A stretch of 64,000 nucleotides of DNA from Euglena gracilis (GCA_039621445.1 CP154956.1:56957660-57021659); one strand, 5' to 3'. Positions 11,201 to 22,420 are shown, numbered from the stretch's first letter. Notes: generated by a model not told the origin, from the sequence alone. Translations and numbers: made by a program.

Positions 11201-14200
11201 CAGGGGACACAAAATTGGACTGACGATTGAACGATTGAAATAAATATCTGTACCAACTGAAAAATGATCATCAACCCTCCCCCCCAATCCACACTGAAAA
11301 TCCTGTCAAGAGGTTGCTGTTGGCCAATGCCTGCAGCGCCACCGATCAACCTGTGCAGAATGAGGAGGCTCAGGGTTGTGGGAGAGGGGGCGTGCCTGTC
11401 ACCGCCCAGAAGCACTCGCTCTGCAGCGCGTAGGCAGCCTTCGCCATGCGGGTCTTGGCCGACTTGATGGTGTGCGCCTCGTCCAGCACCACCCGCCACC
11501 CCCAGGCGGCTGTGCCCGCAGTTGGTGACAAACGGCCCCCCAGGACACACAGGAGCGTCTCGGGGAGCCCGGGGGGGGGGGGGCATGCGAAACTGCCTGG
11601 CCGCCACTGCACCGCGAACAGGGGCTGGTCCTTGCGGGGCTTCTTCTGACTCTTCTTTGCCTTCTTGGCGGGGGGCGGCTGGCCCTCGGAGCAGGCCCAG
11701 GCAAGGGCCAGCCCAGCACCCTGTTCCGTGATGAGCCAAACCCAAATGGCCGAGTTTCCCCCCACGTTTAATAAGTCCACGCGGTGCATACGCTCGTTGC
11801 GTTCGATACAGCCACACAGGTGGTGAAAAGCGCCGATGAAATGGCGGCAGCCTCGACAGGCGACGTGTGAGGCAATGCGCTCGCCTGGCCGGGACTCCGA
11901 GGCGTTGCCCTCCGGTTGGCCACTGTCGTCATCTGAGTTGGGACGGGTGCCAAGTCCACAGTGTGCCGATGCTCCCTCCTGATTTTGCCCTAACGTCATT
12001 TGTATTTGCGTTTGCTGGTCGGACAAACTGAGGGGATTAACAAAATCCACCCAGTTTTTTTAATAGCTTTAACTCTCCTCTCCCACAGGCCGACCAAACC
12101 ATAATTTCAGTTCACAGACAGCAAAGAGTACCAGAAAACCCTGCGTATAAAGAGGCGACGACCAATCCCTTGTGAGCTACTGTGAATTAACATAATTTTC
12201 CCATTTTTTTTCGCTCAAGATAACCCCCCCCAAATATTAAGCCCCCCCCCCAGGGGGTTTGGTTTTGCCGCCCAAATATAAAGCCCCCCACCCCGATGTG
12301 GAGCCGGAGGCTGGTATCAGTCAGGAAAAAAATTAAAAATTTTGGGTGGATACAACATTTTTTTTCACCAGAGATACTCCATTTTGGATAAGAATTGCAC
12401 ATTTCTGCAAAAAAAAAGGAGGTACACAGCGAAAATTTGGCATAAACATGGCATTTGGCCACAATTGAAGGCCGCCGAAGGCCACCCAAACGTTTGATTT
12501 TCACCCCCAAATATAAAGCCCCCCCCCCCAAATAAAGCCCCCCCTGAGGGTCTTGAAATCCCGTCCAAATATAAAGCTGGGGGGCTTTATATCTGGGGGG
12601 GTTTAATAAAAATAATTATGATTTGATGTATTTGGTCACAGAGATAGCTGTTTGGCCTTTTTAGGCTGGATTTTGACCAAACAGTCCAAAAAAGAGGGGG
12701 TTTATAAAAATTGTACTTGACCAAAAAGCAATAACCCGCATATTAGGTGCGTAGGAATAGAATAAAAATACATTTTTTTGTGTATTTCCCAGTAAAAAAA
12801 ATAAAACACCAATAAAAAGCAATAAAAGACCTGAAAAAGCAAAACGAAAAAAATTGGCCATTCATCTGTCATCTACCGCAGCCCACACCCCAGCAATGAC
12901 AACTGGCACACACCGTGCTCGCTGGCCAGGGTCTGAAAGGTGGTCAGCACCACGTCGAACGACGCCATCGGCGGCCCGCTGTGGCGCCGCTGCCCGTGGT
13001 GGACGTGGACAGAGAGGGTCGGGGCGAACTGCGCAAGGGAGTGCTGCCAGTGGGGGATGAGGGACAGCGGGCAGACCACCAGCGTGGCGCGCGCCGTGTC
13101 CGCCTCGCAACCCCGGTTGCAGCACACGAGGGCGATGATCTGTGAGGGTGGGGGTGGGGGTCGCCCCATATAGGGCTGGGGGGTTGATTCTCGGGCTACC
13201 TCATACAAGACACTTCCTGTTCACCCGATGGCACACAACTGCCAAGATTTTTTGCGATTTATTCGCTTGGGAAGGCATCCATTTTAAAGCATTTTCGGAC
13301 CTCGCCATCCCGGAACAATTGCAAATTACCCGTACCAGTCCCACATTGAAACAGAATGGCCGCAGGGAGGTTGTTGCTTGGCAGTGGCCTGACCATCGCG
13401 CACACAATGCAGGGGCGGTGGGAGGGCACCTGGACGGTCTTGCCCAGCCCCATCTCGTCGGCCAGGATGCCGCCGCGGCACATCATTGGCTCCTCTGACA
13501 CGATGGAGTTCGTCAGCGAGTGGTGATACCAGGAGTTTCGTTGAGCTAATGAACAGAAAACTTTGCTCTCTGTCCCAACACAATGAAAAACCCACAGGAA
13601 AAATGGCCAAAAAAATGGCCATACGTTGGTTGACAAAACCGGGTCAAACTGGGGGAAAGGTTGATTTCTGGACTCCTTTGACCAAATGCCCATCCTCCCA
13701 AAAAATCAAAAAATGAGCTTTTCGGCCTTTTGATTTTAACCCCGTTGCAGCCCCAGTCCGGTCCTTCTTCTTCTTCTTCTTCTTCTTCTTCCAGTCAGTC
13801 CTTGGCCGGCCTTTGCGCCCAAGGGCGGCGGTCCTGAATAAAAAACAAACAAACGCCAGTCCCTCAAGGACCACCCTGGGCGGTACTGGATGGGGCCCGG
13901 CCCGGGCCGCCTCTCCCAGAAGAAGCCGCCCTCCTCGAAGACGCTGCGGGCAGGGCCCGGCTGCGCCCGAGGAGCCCGAGGCCCAGTGCGGGACAAAAGG
14001 ATCCGCCGTCCCGTTGGACGGGGAGTAGGGTCGCTGGGGCGGGGGAGAGCAATGGAGAGGTGGGGGGACTGCCCGCGAGGCACTATGAGGCACGTGGGAT
14101 CGGCTGGGGGGGGGGGTGGAATGGGGTCAGCGGGCCCTGAGTGCGGCGGCGCTCCTGCCACACCATCCAGTGCCCTCAGGGCGCCCTGGAACGCTGTGGC

Positions 14201-15573
14201 GCAGCGGCCGTCAGCGGCCGCCAGACAGCGAATGTGCCGGAGCGAACCCGTCCGCCGAAGGACAGCCCCGCCGGCACAACAACCCCGCAACGCTCGGCCG
14301 TGAACGATGGCGCAAGAAAAGCCACCGGGTCCCAAACAGGGACCCAGACCACAGAACCCCTCCCCCCAGCCCTCCCCCCAGCCAGGGGTGCCCCCTGGGC
14401 AGAGCCCCTGCTTCTGGTACGGCAGCAGCTCCGCATGCAGCGCGGTGGTGAGGGTGGCTGGGTCAAGCATGGGCATCTCCTGGGCGGGGGGGGGCGGGGG
14501 GGGGGCTGGGGGGGGCGGGGCGGGCGGGCCTCTGTGCCAGGTGACACCCAACACCGTTCTGCCTGGCTTGCTTGGGGCGGGTTGGCTCGGCAGACCCCCC
14601 GCCCAAATTAATTCGTGGCAATTAATTGCAATTACCACACCACCCCCGCGTCTGCAGGCGGTGGGGGCAACCTTGTTTGCTTGGATGTCACGCCTTTTCA
14701 CCAAACCTTGCTCGAAAATCGAAAATTGCTGTTCAGGCAGGACTTGTCCTGTCGACACACGATGCAGCGAACAATCCCTGCCGGAAAAACGCCAGTATCG
14801 AGGAGCGTTGCACGAGCTGTGTAAATGTGCATCCTTGCAGCTCTCTTTCTTCAGATGGGGGATTTGTCTCCGGGGGTCCGCTCCCATAATCCCCCAAACC
14901 TTCAGAACATTCCTGCAGAAGTCTGCACAGCTCAGCCATATTTTTGGGTTTCTTGGGTATTCTTGGGTCCCCTTAGACTGCCCTAAACAACCTTGGCCAA
15001 AAAAAAAACGAAACAGACGTCACACCACCACGTCACACACGTCGTATTTCCGCGCCAGAGCGAACAGCTTGTCTCCCCATGAGTCAACAATGGTGCTCAG
15101 GGACGGGCCAGAGCCAGGGCACTGCTGTTTTGGGGATGCTTCTTCCTATTCCCCATTGGGCTTGCCCATCGCCTCAACCATCACTGGCATGCGCTCACAA
15201 CCCGGTTACACCTTAAGACAAACTGACCATTTGAGAGGTGGCCATACTTTTGCTTTCCTTCAAGTTTTGTCAACCAGCCTCCTTTCCAGTGTCATTTGAA
15301 TTTGTGTGTGAATTAGTTGTGTGCACATGCACACAGATACATGCACACATAGATACATACATGCATGCATACATGCATACATGCATACATCCATCCATCC
15401 ATCCATCCATCCATCCATCCATCCATACATAGATTCATACATACATTCACACATACATATGCTTATCCGTATGTATGGATGGATGGTTGGATGGCTGGAT
15501 GGCTGGATGGATGGATACATGAATATATGTATGAACATATGTATGCATGTGTGTGTATGTATGTTTGTATGCA

Positions 15574-15606
<33 letters not shown>

Positions 15607-15731
15607 GCCTGCCTGCCTGCATTTACAGTATATATATGAATGTATATACGCATATATATATATATATATATAGATATATATATAGATAGATATATGTATG
15701 TATGTATATTGTATATATATATATCTGTCTA

Positions 15732-15787
<56 letters not shown>

Positions 15788-18477
15788 ACGCATGTGCTCA
15801 GTCCTGTGCTACGTCCAAAATCCACGCGCCCGTCCTGCTGGAAAAAAAAACGCTCCATTTATGACCTTCCCTGAGGTTATCATTATTGGCAATGGATTGG
15901 TTCTTGAGCCCAAAAGGGTCAGTGGTGTGCGAAGTTGGCCTGATTCACTTCTGAAGCATTTCCTGAAATGGCCCCGATGCCGAGGTGGTCAGCAGTGCCA
16001 GGGGAGGGGACGCGTGGGCCGCCCTCAAAGGGCAACGCCCGGGGTTCCTTCAGCACAATGTCGGTGGCCTGCAGTGTCTGTGCCACCGTGTCCTGTGAGG
16101 CAGTCGGTCCGGCGGGGTATCCATGTGGAAATTTCGCATGGGGATCAGCCCCAAAACCAATCTCAATCTGACACTAAAAACCCCCATCCCCCACAGGCAG
16201 GGGTGTTTGGGAAAGCCTGGTGGTGGCCGGGATCAGACCTCCCACAACACCGTGCAAAGAATAACTCTTGTTTGGCACCGAAAATTCTGACCTAAAAGTC
16301 CCTCGAGCCCCTGGGAAAAGCAGAAGCAAATGGGGGAAGGGGTGGTGGGTGGACCCCCACCAACATGGGGGTTGAGAGGTTGAAAATGCACAGAAGCATG
16401 AATGTTAATGGACCGGGTGAAGGGCTTTCGATCCTTCTACCCATGGCAACAGATTAAACGCAAAGATCTTGGGGTTTGGCATTCAGCATTCAGCACCCAG
16501 CTACCCACCTGCTGTCTGAAAACCAGGAACCAGGCTGGTCACCCGGGGCAGTTGGGGGGACAGGGATGCCTTGAGGGCGGCCGGGCCATAGATCTGGACG
16601 GTGATGGTCATCTTGTAGGCGCCGGGGTTGACGCGCGCCGCCGTGAGGCCCTCGAAGCGGAGGGGGTGGCGGTCCATCATCCCTGCCAGGCCCCACCCCC
16701 GCCGCCATGCAAGGCCTGGCGACCGCCGCACCAGAGAGCTGCCTCAAAATGGCACCCCTTCCACAGGGGGAGGGGGGTTTGCACTTGCCCGGCCTCGGGA
16801 AAAAATGCGCTGCTCATCCCCCCCTGCGTTCCATTTCCAATCGGCTCCACCCACCAAATGAGAAAGAGAGGTTGGCCTTCAACGCCGTCATCACCACCCT
16901 CCCCCACAACCTCTTCGTCGGGGGACCTGCCCCTCAGTGTGGGGCCTGGGCGGGGCAAACACAGCGGCGACTGCGGCTCGGATGTGGCCCACCTGTGCGA
17001 AACGGGGGGGGTTCAATGGGCAGATGGGGGTGTTGGGCCCTCCTTCCCGTCCATGGGGGGTGGGACACCCCCCAGCTCCCAGCCAGGCTGTGGACCCAGG
17101 GGGGGGGGTCTACTGAAATAAAGTTTGGGCAAGCAGCAAATTTTTTGAAAAGGGGGGTAAAATGAAAAGGAAAAAAAATGGTTTCTTGCACCCCTGGAAC
17201 ACTCTACCCACTCAAATCTCAAAGCAAAATAGTTGATTAACTTTTTGATTTTCAACCTGAACCGACGTTAGTTCGTTTCCCGGATGGCTCTCTGACGGAC
17301 CTTGGAAGATAGAGGCAGATTTTGGGGTGCTTTTTTCGGCATGGTGCAAAATGCCGTGCCGAAAATCAGCCACCCAGACCGCACCATTGTTTAGGTGGCT
17401 GGAAAAAAGTGTGGCTGGCTGGACGCCCCCCCCCCCAGGGGGGGTAGGGTCCCCTCTGGCTTAAGAAAATCCCCAGGCGGCATGTCCCAGTCAACACCAA
17501 CTGGGGACAGAAAATGACCAAAACAGGTGGAGCGGCAGCGCACCTGTTGGTTGAGGAGGTTGTGGACGGCGACGGCGTTGGGGTCATGGTGGGTGGGCCG
17601 CTGTCCCATCGAAAGCAGAAAAGCGGTGGTGGTTCATCGTTTCTAAAAATTGTGGTGCGTCCTCAAACAAAAAGGCATTCCTCGCAGCAGAGAAGGCATC
17701 GACGGTAATAACACAGGGCATAAAAGTTTGGACGTGGTGGTAAGTAGCATGAAGAGGGGAAAGAGAGGTGCAGAGGGGACAGCAATCAAAATACTTTTAC
17801 TGTTGGCAAGCACCACACGAGGCAGTGTTTTTAAGGCGCCTTGAAAAGCATTTAATATTTTCAGTTCTTTGGCCAGAACAGCAGAAAGCTTCAAAAAAAA
17901 TTAAGGCTTAAAATGCCTTGAAAAATGGTCATTTTGAGTTTGTTTTTTTGGGGACTGTACACATTTCTGCTGGAAAGGTCCCAGAAGAAAAGTTTCACTT
18001 CCTTGAAAAAAAATTCCATAATAAACCATTATTTGATGCAAAATTACAAACTTCGCCAAAACATGCAAGCAAATAATTATAATACACACCATTTTAAAAC
18101 GATTTTCAAAAAAAGTCAATAAAAATACAACCTGGAAAAAAGATTTTGAAAAAACCTTAACAAAACCTTGGAAAATGTTTCTAAAAATAGTGCCTGACCA
18201 CATGCCCAACTCCCGGCCATCGCAAGGTTTTCCAGTTTCTGCTTCTCGAGTATTTGGAAATGACCTTTTTGCCTGTACTCATCAGGGAGCCACCGGGAGT
18301 TGGCCTACATTTGGGCTCCCCGGAATGCTGGCACCCCGGAGGGAGGCCCACGCCAACGGTTCCGGGGCTCCCGCACCAGCAGCACCGCCTCCTCACCGTT
18401 CACGGTGCCGGTGTAGTACTGGAGGCCCACCACTGCTGCGCTGCACTCCCAGAGGAGGGGCCAGCCCCAGGGCGGGG
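6011..18477 (-). CDS. HLTF/Rad5-like SNF2 helicase with HIRAN and RING domains (multi-exon, 5' end not found)
   Basis: A DNA-damage-tolerance translocase and ubiquitin E3 by family; nuclear. Exons found in order: HIRAN domain ([19 protein letters not shown] at 18,477-18,360; [15 protein letters not shown] ending 17,544; [13 protein letters not shown] at 16,992-16,952; [17 protein letters not shown] from 16,681). Then LLPYQKQGL (to 14,401), [10 protein letters not shown] (14,171-14,143), [13 protein letters not shown] (13,945-13,882), Walker [14 protein letters not shown] (13,524-13,430), [13 protein letters not shown] (13,139-12,914), DEAH box [12 protein letters not shown] (from 11,497), [16 protein letters not shown] (about 11,000), ICLRRTKAM (about 10,290), [12 protein letters not shown] (about 9,930), [17 protein letters not shown] (about 8,930). 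The RING follows: [13 protein letters not shown] (about 8,480) with [11 protein letters not shown] and CPLCRTPVN (about 8,050-8,120). The helicase C-lobe reads [13 protein letters not shown] (7,340), RYARLDGSQ (6,960), [27 protein letters not shown] (6,640), and [10 protein letters not shown] to a stop at 6,011. The HIRAN-SNF2-RING-inside-helicase order is diagnostic of HLTF/Rad5. Introns are a mix of GT-AG and nonconventional. Residues at Walker A, DEAH and RING Cys/His look intact. Confidence 0.93.
8174..8270. repeat. (ATC)n/(CAC)n microsatellite
   Basis: About ten ATC units followed by about twenty CAC/ACC units, within an intron of the HLTF-like gene between the two RING exons. Confidence 0.95.
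8931..9820 (-). other. GT-AG intron carrying a nested family-A MITE
   Basis: CACATGCTG|GTGTGC to CCCGGCAG|GTGATG joins GNYAHML to [12 protein letters not shown], as in HLTF (...ADVLGLLLRLRQI). The intron contains a full family-A element at 9,401-9,708, so the element is intronic here without being the splicing unit. End coordinates are within a few bases. Confidence 0.75.
9401..9708 (+). mobile_element. Family-A MITE, 308 bp, with 8-bp target duplication
   Basis: It begins CAGGGTGGTCTGT and ends AGACTGCCCTG (inverted termini). Flanks are AATGGGAC on the left and AATGGGAT on the right (7 of 8 identical). Internal landmarks shared with the copies at 13,530 and 41,951 are CATTCAATGAAAAACCCAC, GGCCAAACTTTGGC, a GGGTCAACTTCGGGG block and TTGGGCCCAAGGGCGGT. 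Confidence 0.85.
11498..11602 (-). other. Nonconventional intron, 105 nt, beside the DEAH box
   Basis: It joins QPLFAVQW plus C to GG-CGG, giving [18 protein letters not shown] (HLTF: 'SIRWLRVILDEGHAI'). Ends read GGC-CAGGCAG and CCGCCTG-GGGGT, with a 5-bp stem, CAG at +4 and CTG at -8. This is the shortest intron verified in the window. Confidence 0.8.
12220..12610. repeat. Foldback repeat of AAATATAAAGCCCCC type (intronic)
   Basis: Inverted blocks of CCCAAATATAAAGCCCCCC and GCTTTATATCTGGGGGG bracket this stretch inside the HLTF-like gene. It is the same class as the elements at 5,172 and 24,590, with A/T word plus C/G run. Confidence 0.6.
13140..13429 (-). other. Conventional GT-AG intron (HLTF-like gene)
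   Basis: GTCCAG|GTGCCC to CTCACAG|ATCATC joins GLGKTVQ to [10 protein letters not shown] in frame, as in the SNF2 motif I region. It lies one exon downstream of a nonconventional intron, so one transcript needs both splicing modes. Confidence 0.85.
13525..13881 (-). other. Nonconventional intron formed by a family-A MITE (HLTF-like gene)
   Basis: The exon at 13,945-13,882 (ending in GPIQY plus one base) joins the exon at 13,524-13,430 to give [18 protein letters not shown], matching the HLTF stretch just before GGILADDMGLGKT. The intron has no GT-AG. It starts GCC-CAG and ends CTG-GTATC, so CAG is at +4 and CTG at -8. The body (13,530-13,878) is a copy of the dispersed family that also occurs at 9,401 and 41,951. 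The 8 bp outside each end are GGTGATAC and GGCGGTAC (6 of 8 identical), a target duplication. Confidence 0.88.
13946..14142 (-). other. Nonconventional intron, 197 nt (HLTF-like gene)
   Basis: It joins WQERRR (ending 14,143, phase 0) to [11 protein letters not shown] (from 13,945, phase 0). Ends read ACT-CAGGGCCC and GGGCCCTG-CCCGC: CAG at +4, CTG at -8, and an 8-bp perfect stem CAGGGCCC/GGGCCCTG. No GT-AG pair at this junction gives the frame. Confidence 0.87.
14172..14400 (-). other. Nonconventional intron, 229 nt (HLTF-like gene)
   Basis: It joins LLPYQKQGL plus T to AC-TGG, giving QKQGLYWMVWQE, which aligns with the HLTF 'HQKQALSWMVSRE' motif. Ends read GCC-CAGGGGGC and GCGCCCTG-AGGGC; CAG is at +4 and CTG at -8, with a 7 of 8 stem. 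The downstream exon is only 29 nt long. Confidence 0.88.
15361..15790. repeat. Compound microsatellite (CATA, ATCC, GGAT, CTGT, TA)
   Basis: Successive tracts of CATG/CATA, ATCC, ATGG, CTGT and TA repeats lie in a large intron of the HLTF-like gene. All reading frames here are repeat translations. Confidence 0.95.
16682..16951 (-). other. Nonconventional intron, 270 nt, inside the HIRAN domain
   Basis: It joins [13 protein letters not shown] plus CC to G-ATG-ATG, giving [16 protein letters not shown], which follows the HIRAN pattern 'ALAYIMDNKLAQIEG'. Ends read GCC-CAGGCCCCAC and GTGGGGCCTG-GCAGG: a perfect 10-bp terminal stem, CAG at +4, CTG at -8. No GT-AG choice was found that keeps the frame here. 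Confidence 0.9.
16993..17543 (-). other. GT-AG intron flanked by an ACAGGTG direct repeat (HIRAN region)
   Basis: The exon end reads CAACAG|GTGCGC and the next exon GCACAG|GTGGGCC. Joining gives [14 protein letters not shown], matching HIRAN. The seven bases ACAGGTG occur at both boundaries, as expected if the intron was inserted with duplication of an AG|GT site. Confidence 0.75.
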
Positions 18478-19272
18478 CTGGGATTGGGGGGGGGGGCATA
18501 ATTGGAATGCACACCGCAAAATTGCATCGCCATTTACGCAGCCGGCTGGGCATGGGCATGGGTAAGGCACTTTGTGCTGCCAATCAGGCTGTTTTTTTTT
18601 ACCAACCCCGGGGGGGGGGGAGGGGGGTCCAGAGTGCCTTGGGGTGCCTGCCCAGGCAGGCACTACCCCCCCGGGGAGGTCGGATTTCCGCCTGTGCCCA
18701 GGCACATTCATTTTAAAGTAGGCCATTTCTGGCTTCCCGGCGCCTTCGGGGCCAGGGTTCGTGCTAGGGCACTTTTGGCCGTGTGCCCCCCCCCCCCTGG
18801 GGGGTCGGATCGGGAGTGCCTTGGAGTGCCTGCCCAGGCAGGCACCCCCCCCCCCCTGTGCACTGTGGCTTTTTTTTGGTGCCTTTTATCCCTTCTTCTG
18901 GCCTGGCTGTTGGTCGCCTCCGCCCCTTTTGTCTGTGTACGTTGAGGTGGCAGGCACCCCCCCCCCCCCGGGTGGGGGTCGGCACCCGACTAAAAAAACA
19001 GCCTGCTGCCAATTTCGGCGAAAGGTGCATTGCAAGCTCAAGAACTACGGCCTCGGAGCGAGGGGGGGTAATGATGCACTGGTTGGCGACAAGTCAAACC
19101 CAGAACCTGCACACGGCATTGGGGGGGGTTGCGCGTTGTTCTTTGCGGAGAACGATATTTGAGATATTTCAGACCATCAACACAGGTCCACGGGGAAAAC
19201 TGCAGTGCGGCATTTTCAGAAGAAAAGAACGAAATTCTTCATGTCTAATTGTGTAGTGTATGTGTTCCAAAC

Positions 19273-19673
19273 AGGGCGTTGCTCAAGGACCCCCCAGGGG
19301 GTCCACCTCTGAGGTTGGAAAAGAGCTGCTTTGGTCTGGCTGGAGAAGAGCTGCTGGCTGACCCCCCTTCTCCCCCAATTTATTGGCACCCGGATCGACC
19401 CTGGGCAGGACCTTCCTGGGACCCAATGAAACTGGAAAAAATGCCCCAATGAAAAAAAACAACAACAACAAACTTTGGACCCTAAACTTGCTCTGGCCAG
19501 CCCAAATACTACCCATTCTTGCCAATTTTTTTTGCCCTCCAATTTTTTTCGCACCTCCGGAAACGAAAAAGCCGTTACTGTCTAGCCTCGAGGGGGGGGG
19601 CTGGAAAGCAATTAAAACTGTCAGGGGGGGCCCAGGAGGTGGATGAAATTTTCTTAAGCAACGCCAAAGCTGA
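19273..19673. mobile_element. MITE-like element with CTTAAG-type inverted termini
   Basis: Left end GGCGTTGCTCAAGGACCCCC and right end TTCTTAAGCAACGCC are inverted copies, as in the elements at 28,932, 40,766 and 45,424. I could not assign a clear target duplication; the right end may be altered. It lies upstream of the HLTF HIRAN exon. Confidence 0.45.
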
Positions 19674-19744
19674 ACGTACTTGATGTGCTCCAAATAAAAA
19701 AAAATGGTCACAGAAAGGGGTGCTGGCGACATGCGAAGCCGGAG

Positions 19745-19750
19745 TTTATT
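19745..19750 (-). terminator. Possible polyadenylation signal AATAAA
   Basis: AATAAA on the minus strand, downstream of the coding exons of the 20-22 kb gene. Position and orientation fit its 3' end; a single hexamer is weak evidence. Confidence 0.4.
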
Positions 19751-20061
19751 GCAGTTGACTGTGCCAAAAAAAATACGGGAAAAGCAGGGGCACTACCAGC
19801 CCGAGCCAGGCCCTGGGCAGTCCTCGTCGTCCCCGGCCGGTCCCGGTCCGGCGACGTCCGTGGCCAAAGAGGGAGACCGTTGGGAGGGGGAGGGCGAGGA
19901 AGCGGCGGCCGCGGCGGTGTGGGGGACTGGGGGGCCGTCCTGAACGGGACCCGGCAAGAAGCGGGAGACAAACACACGGGGGAAGGCGGCAGCGGTTGGC
20001 CGTGGCTCTGGTCCCGGGCTCTGGTGCATACGGGTGAGCACGATTTGTCTGTGCCGTCGTG

Positions 20062-22420
20062 TCACAGCTGGCTGACAGGCATGCAGTCCACACCGGGGGC
20101 GGGCGCATCTTCGGACGATCGCTGGAGCTGGCGGCTCTGGGGGGCGCCTTGGGGCCGGGGCGGGCCGCGGGCTGGCGATGCTTGTGGTGGGGCAGCTCCA
20201 GGCACTGCGCCACGTGGATGGCCCACTCCGCCTCCGTCAGCGCCAGGAACGCGCCGCCGCCGGCGCGCTCCTCGGCCCCGCCCCGCCGAACCCCAACCGC
20301 CCTTCGGGGGAGCCCGCCGGCGGCCGGAGCACACGGGGCACGGCTGCTTGAACGTGGCCTCCGCCCCTGCCACGCACCGGTGGTCATCCGAAAGGACCCA
20401 ACGCAGTCCAGGACGAGCCGCCCCGAACCCAACCGCACGCCCAGCCCCGCCGGGTCACGCCCATCAAAAGCCCAATCAGCCCCACTGACTCTACTCCAGG
20501 GTGCCCGGAGCGGATGCATCGCAGGCGTATGGTGTGGCGAGCGGCGCAGAACACCCGCCCATGGCACGGAAAGCGTGCCCACCACAACATGGCGGCCTCG
20601 CCGGCCAACGCTCTGCCGCGTTTATCCAGGAGGGGGGTCAAAGAGCAGGACACCGGAAAATTTGGCGGGTCATACCATCCCCCAGCCCCAGAGCCTCGGA
20701 AAATTTTGAAGCCACCTGAAAAATTTGTGGGTCATGCCCAGCACCACAGCCCTTCTGCCCGGACAAGGCACCTCAAAATAAATGCAAATTGCTAGTAAAT
20801 TCCTTCAAGATGTCTCTGGGATGTTCACTTTCTGATGGAGAGGACTCCGAAGAAATTTAACCTCCATCGGAGAAAACCTTTCATCGTTCAACACTTTTCA
20901 GCACGGTAGACATTTTTTTGGAGAATCTTTAGCACTTTTTCCACCAAAGAAAAACAGAGACATAAACAAAAGAGTGTCTTGCACAATTTCTCAGAAATTT
21001 CACATTTTTTTAGGAAAAATCTGAAATCCAAAAAAAAAACCAGAACAAAAGCAAGTATGGTGCAAATATGTATGGGCGGACTGGTTGACATACCCAATTG
21101 CACACACTTATATATCATTATTTAACAACCGAATTACCAAAATTGTAAAAAAAAGCAAGATGTCTGGGGATTCTGGTAGAAAAGCAATTTCCCCATGCAA
21201 CACCCTGAAAAAAGAATGGGAAGTGCAAAATGCAGAAAATGCACTTTTCCCATAATTTTCATTGTACAAGAAAATGCAAATAATGCAAATAATGCAAAAA
21301 TGCAAATCTCCAACATTTGGGATGACGCAAAAATGAAAATTATGCAACACTTACATATCCCCCCCCCCTTGCTCCTCCCAAGACGCAGGTTCGACAAGAC
21401 TAATTCTACTTGATACAAGAAAATCCTGTATCAAGCAGATATATGAAACGTGGCATGGTGGAGCAAAGCTGCGAATTGCACCATATCTCCTCCCAACCCT
21501 GAACTCCCGCCCCCCTTGAAATAGACTGGAGTCCAAGTTTGAGGTCGACTGCACTCGGTTGAGGAAGCGGGAGGAACCTCCAAACACGCCCAGTCACGGA
21601 AAGGATGGGGGTCCCCCAGTCCCGCCCCGTCATTCCACCGGCGCTTGGCCACCGCCACCGCCGCTGCGGCCACGACGGAGGCGGGGGGCCGGGGAGCGGG
21701 GGTGGGGCCGGGGCGGCGGCGGGGGCCAGCGGAGGGCCGGACCAGGGCGGCGGAGGGGCTGGGGGGGAGGTAGGGGACGCCGCAGGCCGCGGCGATCTGC
21801 TCCCGCACGGGGCGTGCCGCCTGCCGAGGGGGGGGGAGGCGGGGCAGCGGGGGGGGGGGGGGGCGAGACCTGTCGGGTGATCTGTGTCCCTGACCTCTCC
21901 TCGGGTTTGGCTGCCAATCGTGGAGAACAGCCACGACTGAAACACGTCCAGTGCAATGTGAAGGCGGGGTGTTCGGCCGGCCAAACGTTTGCGGTTGATT
22001 ACACTCAAACGCAACAGCGAAATTATTTCACCTTCTTTTGGGAGGATTCTTGGGGCGGTTCTCCTTGAAACAAATCACTCCTGCTGACCTGATGACCAAA
22101 GCGAGTTCTTCTGAGCCATATATAGACATGGTGCAAGAAATAATAGACACAGGTGCAGGGATGGGGAACCCAAAAATCCAAGGATGAGAACACACACTTC
22201 AGATTTTGAGCACAGACAAAAGGATCTGTCGACACCAACCAAATGAAGACACTGAACCTCGCGCATCGCAGCGGCCGCCTCCTCCTGCTCCAGGCGGTCG
22301 AACAAGTCATCCGTCGGCGACCGCCGCTTGGCCTTCGGACCAGTGGGCTGTCGAGGGCGGCCCGAACTGCGCTTTGCAGCAGAGGAGGACGAGGGGCGGT
22401 CGGGGTCGGGTTCAGGGCCG
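20062..22420 (-). CDS. Small basic/proline-rich protein, possible UBZ-like zinc finger
   Basis: Exon 1 (about 22,420-22,258) encodes a Ser/Arg/Pro-rich stretch then SPTDDLFDRLEQEEAAAAMRE. A GT-AG intron (GAG|GTTCAG to CGGCAG|GCGGCA) joins it in phase 0 to exon 2 from 21,830, AARPVREQIAAACGVPYLPP, followed by Ala/Pro-rich sequence. A third GC-rich block (about 20,370-20,062) contains FKQPCPVCSG and, in another frame, ALTEAEWAIHVAQCLE. Together these have the C-x2-C...H-x3-C layout of UBZ4/Rad18-type ubiquitin-binding fingers. The frame changes between the two halves, so a short intron or a homopolymer error must intervene, and the C-terminus is not fixed. It sits upstream of the HLTF-like gene on the same strand. 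The zinc-finger call is tentative; no other family is recognised. Confidence 0.5.
21831..22257 (-). other. GT-AG intron between exons 1 and 2 of the UBZ-like gene
   Basis: Donor GAG|GTTCAG and acceptor CTCGGCAG|GCGGCA give phase 0 on both sides (AAAAMRE then AARPVRE). Confidence 0.55.

Noticed and set aside
11720-12050. Open minus-strand frame with [20 protein letters not shown] as a zinc-binding exon of the HLTF-like gene
   Set aside because: HLTF has no such insert at this place and the frame is probably intronic read-through; kept out of the gene model although part of it could be coding.
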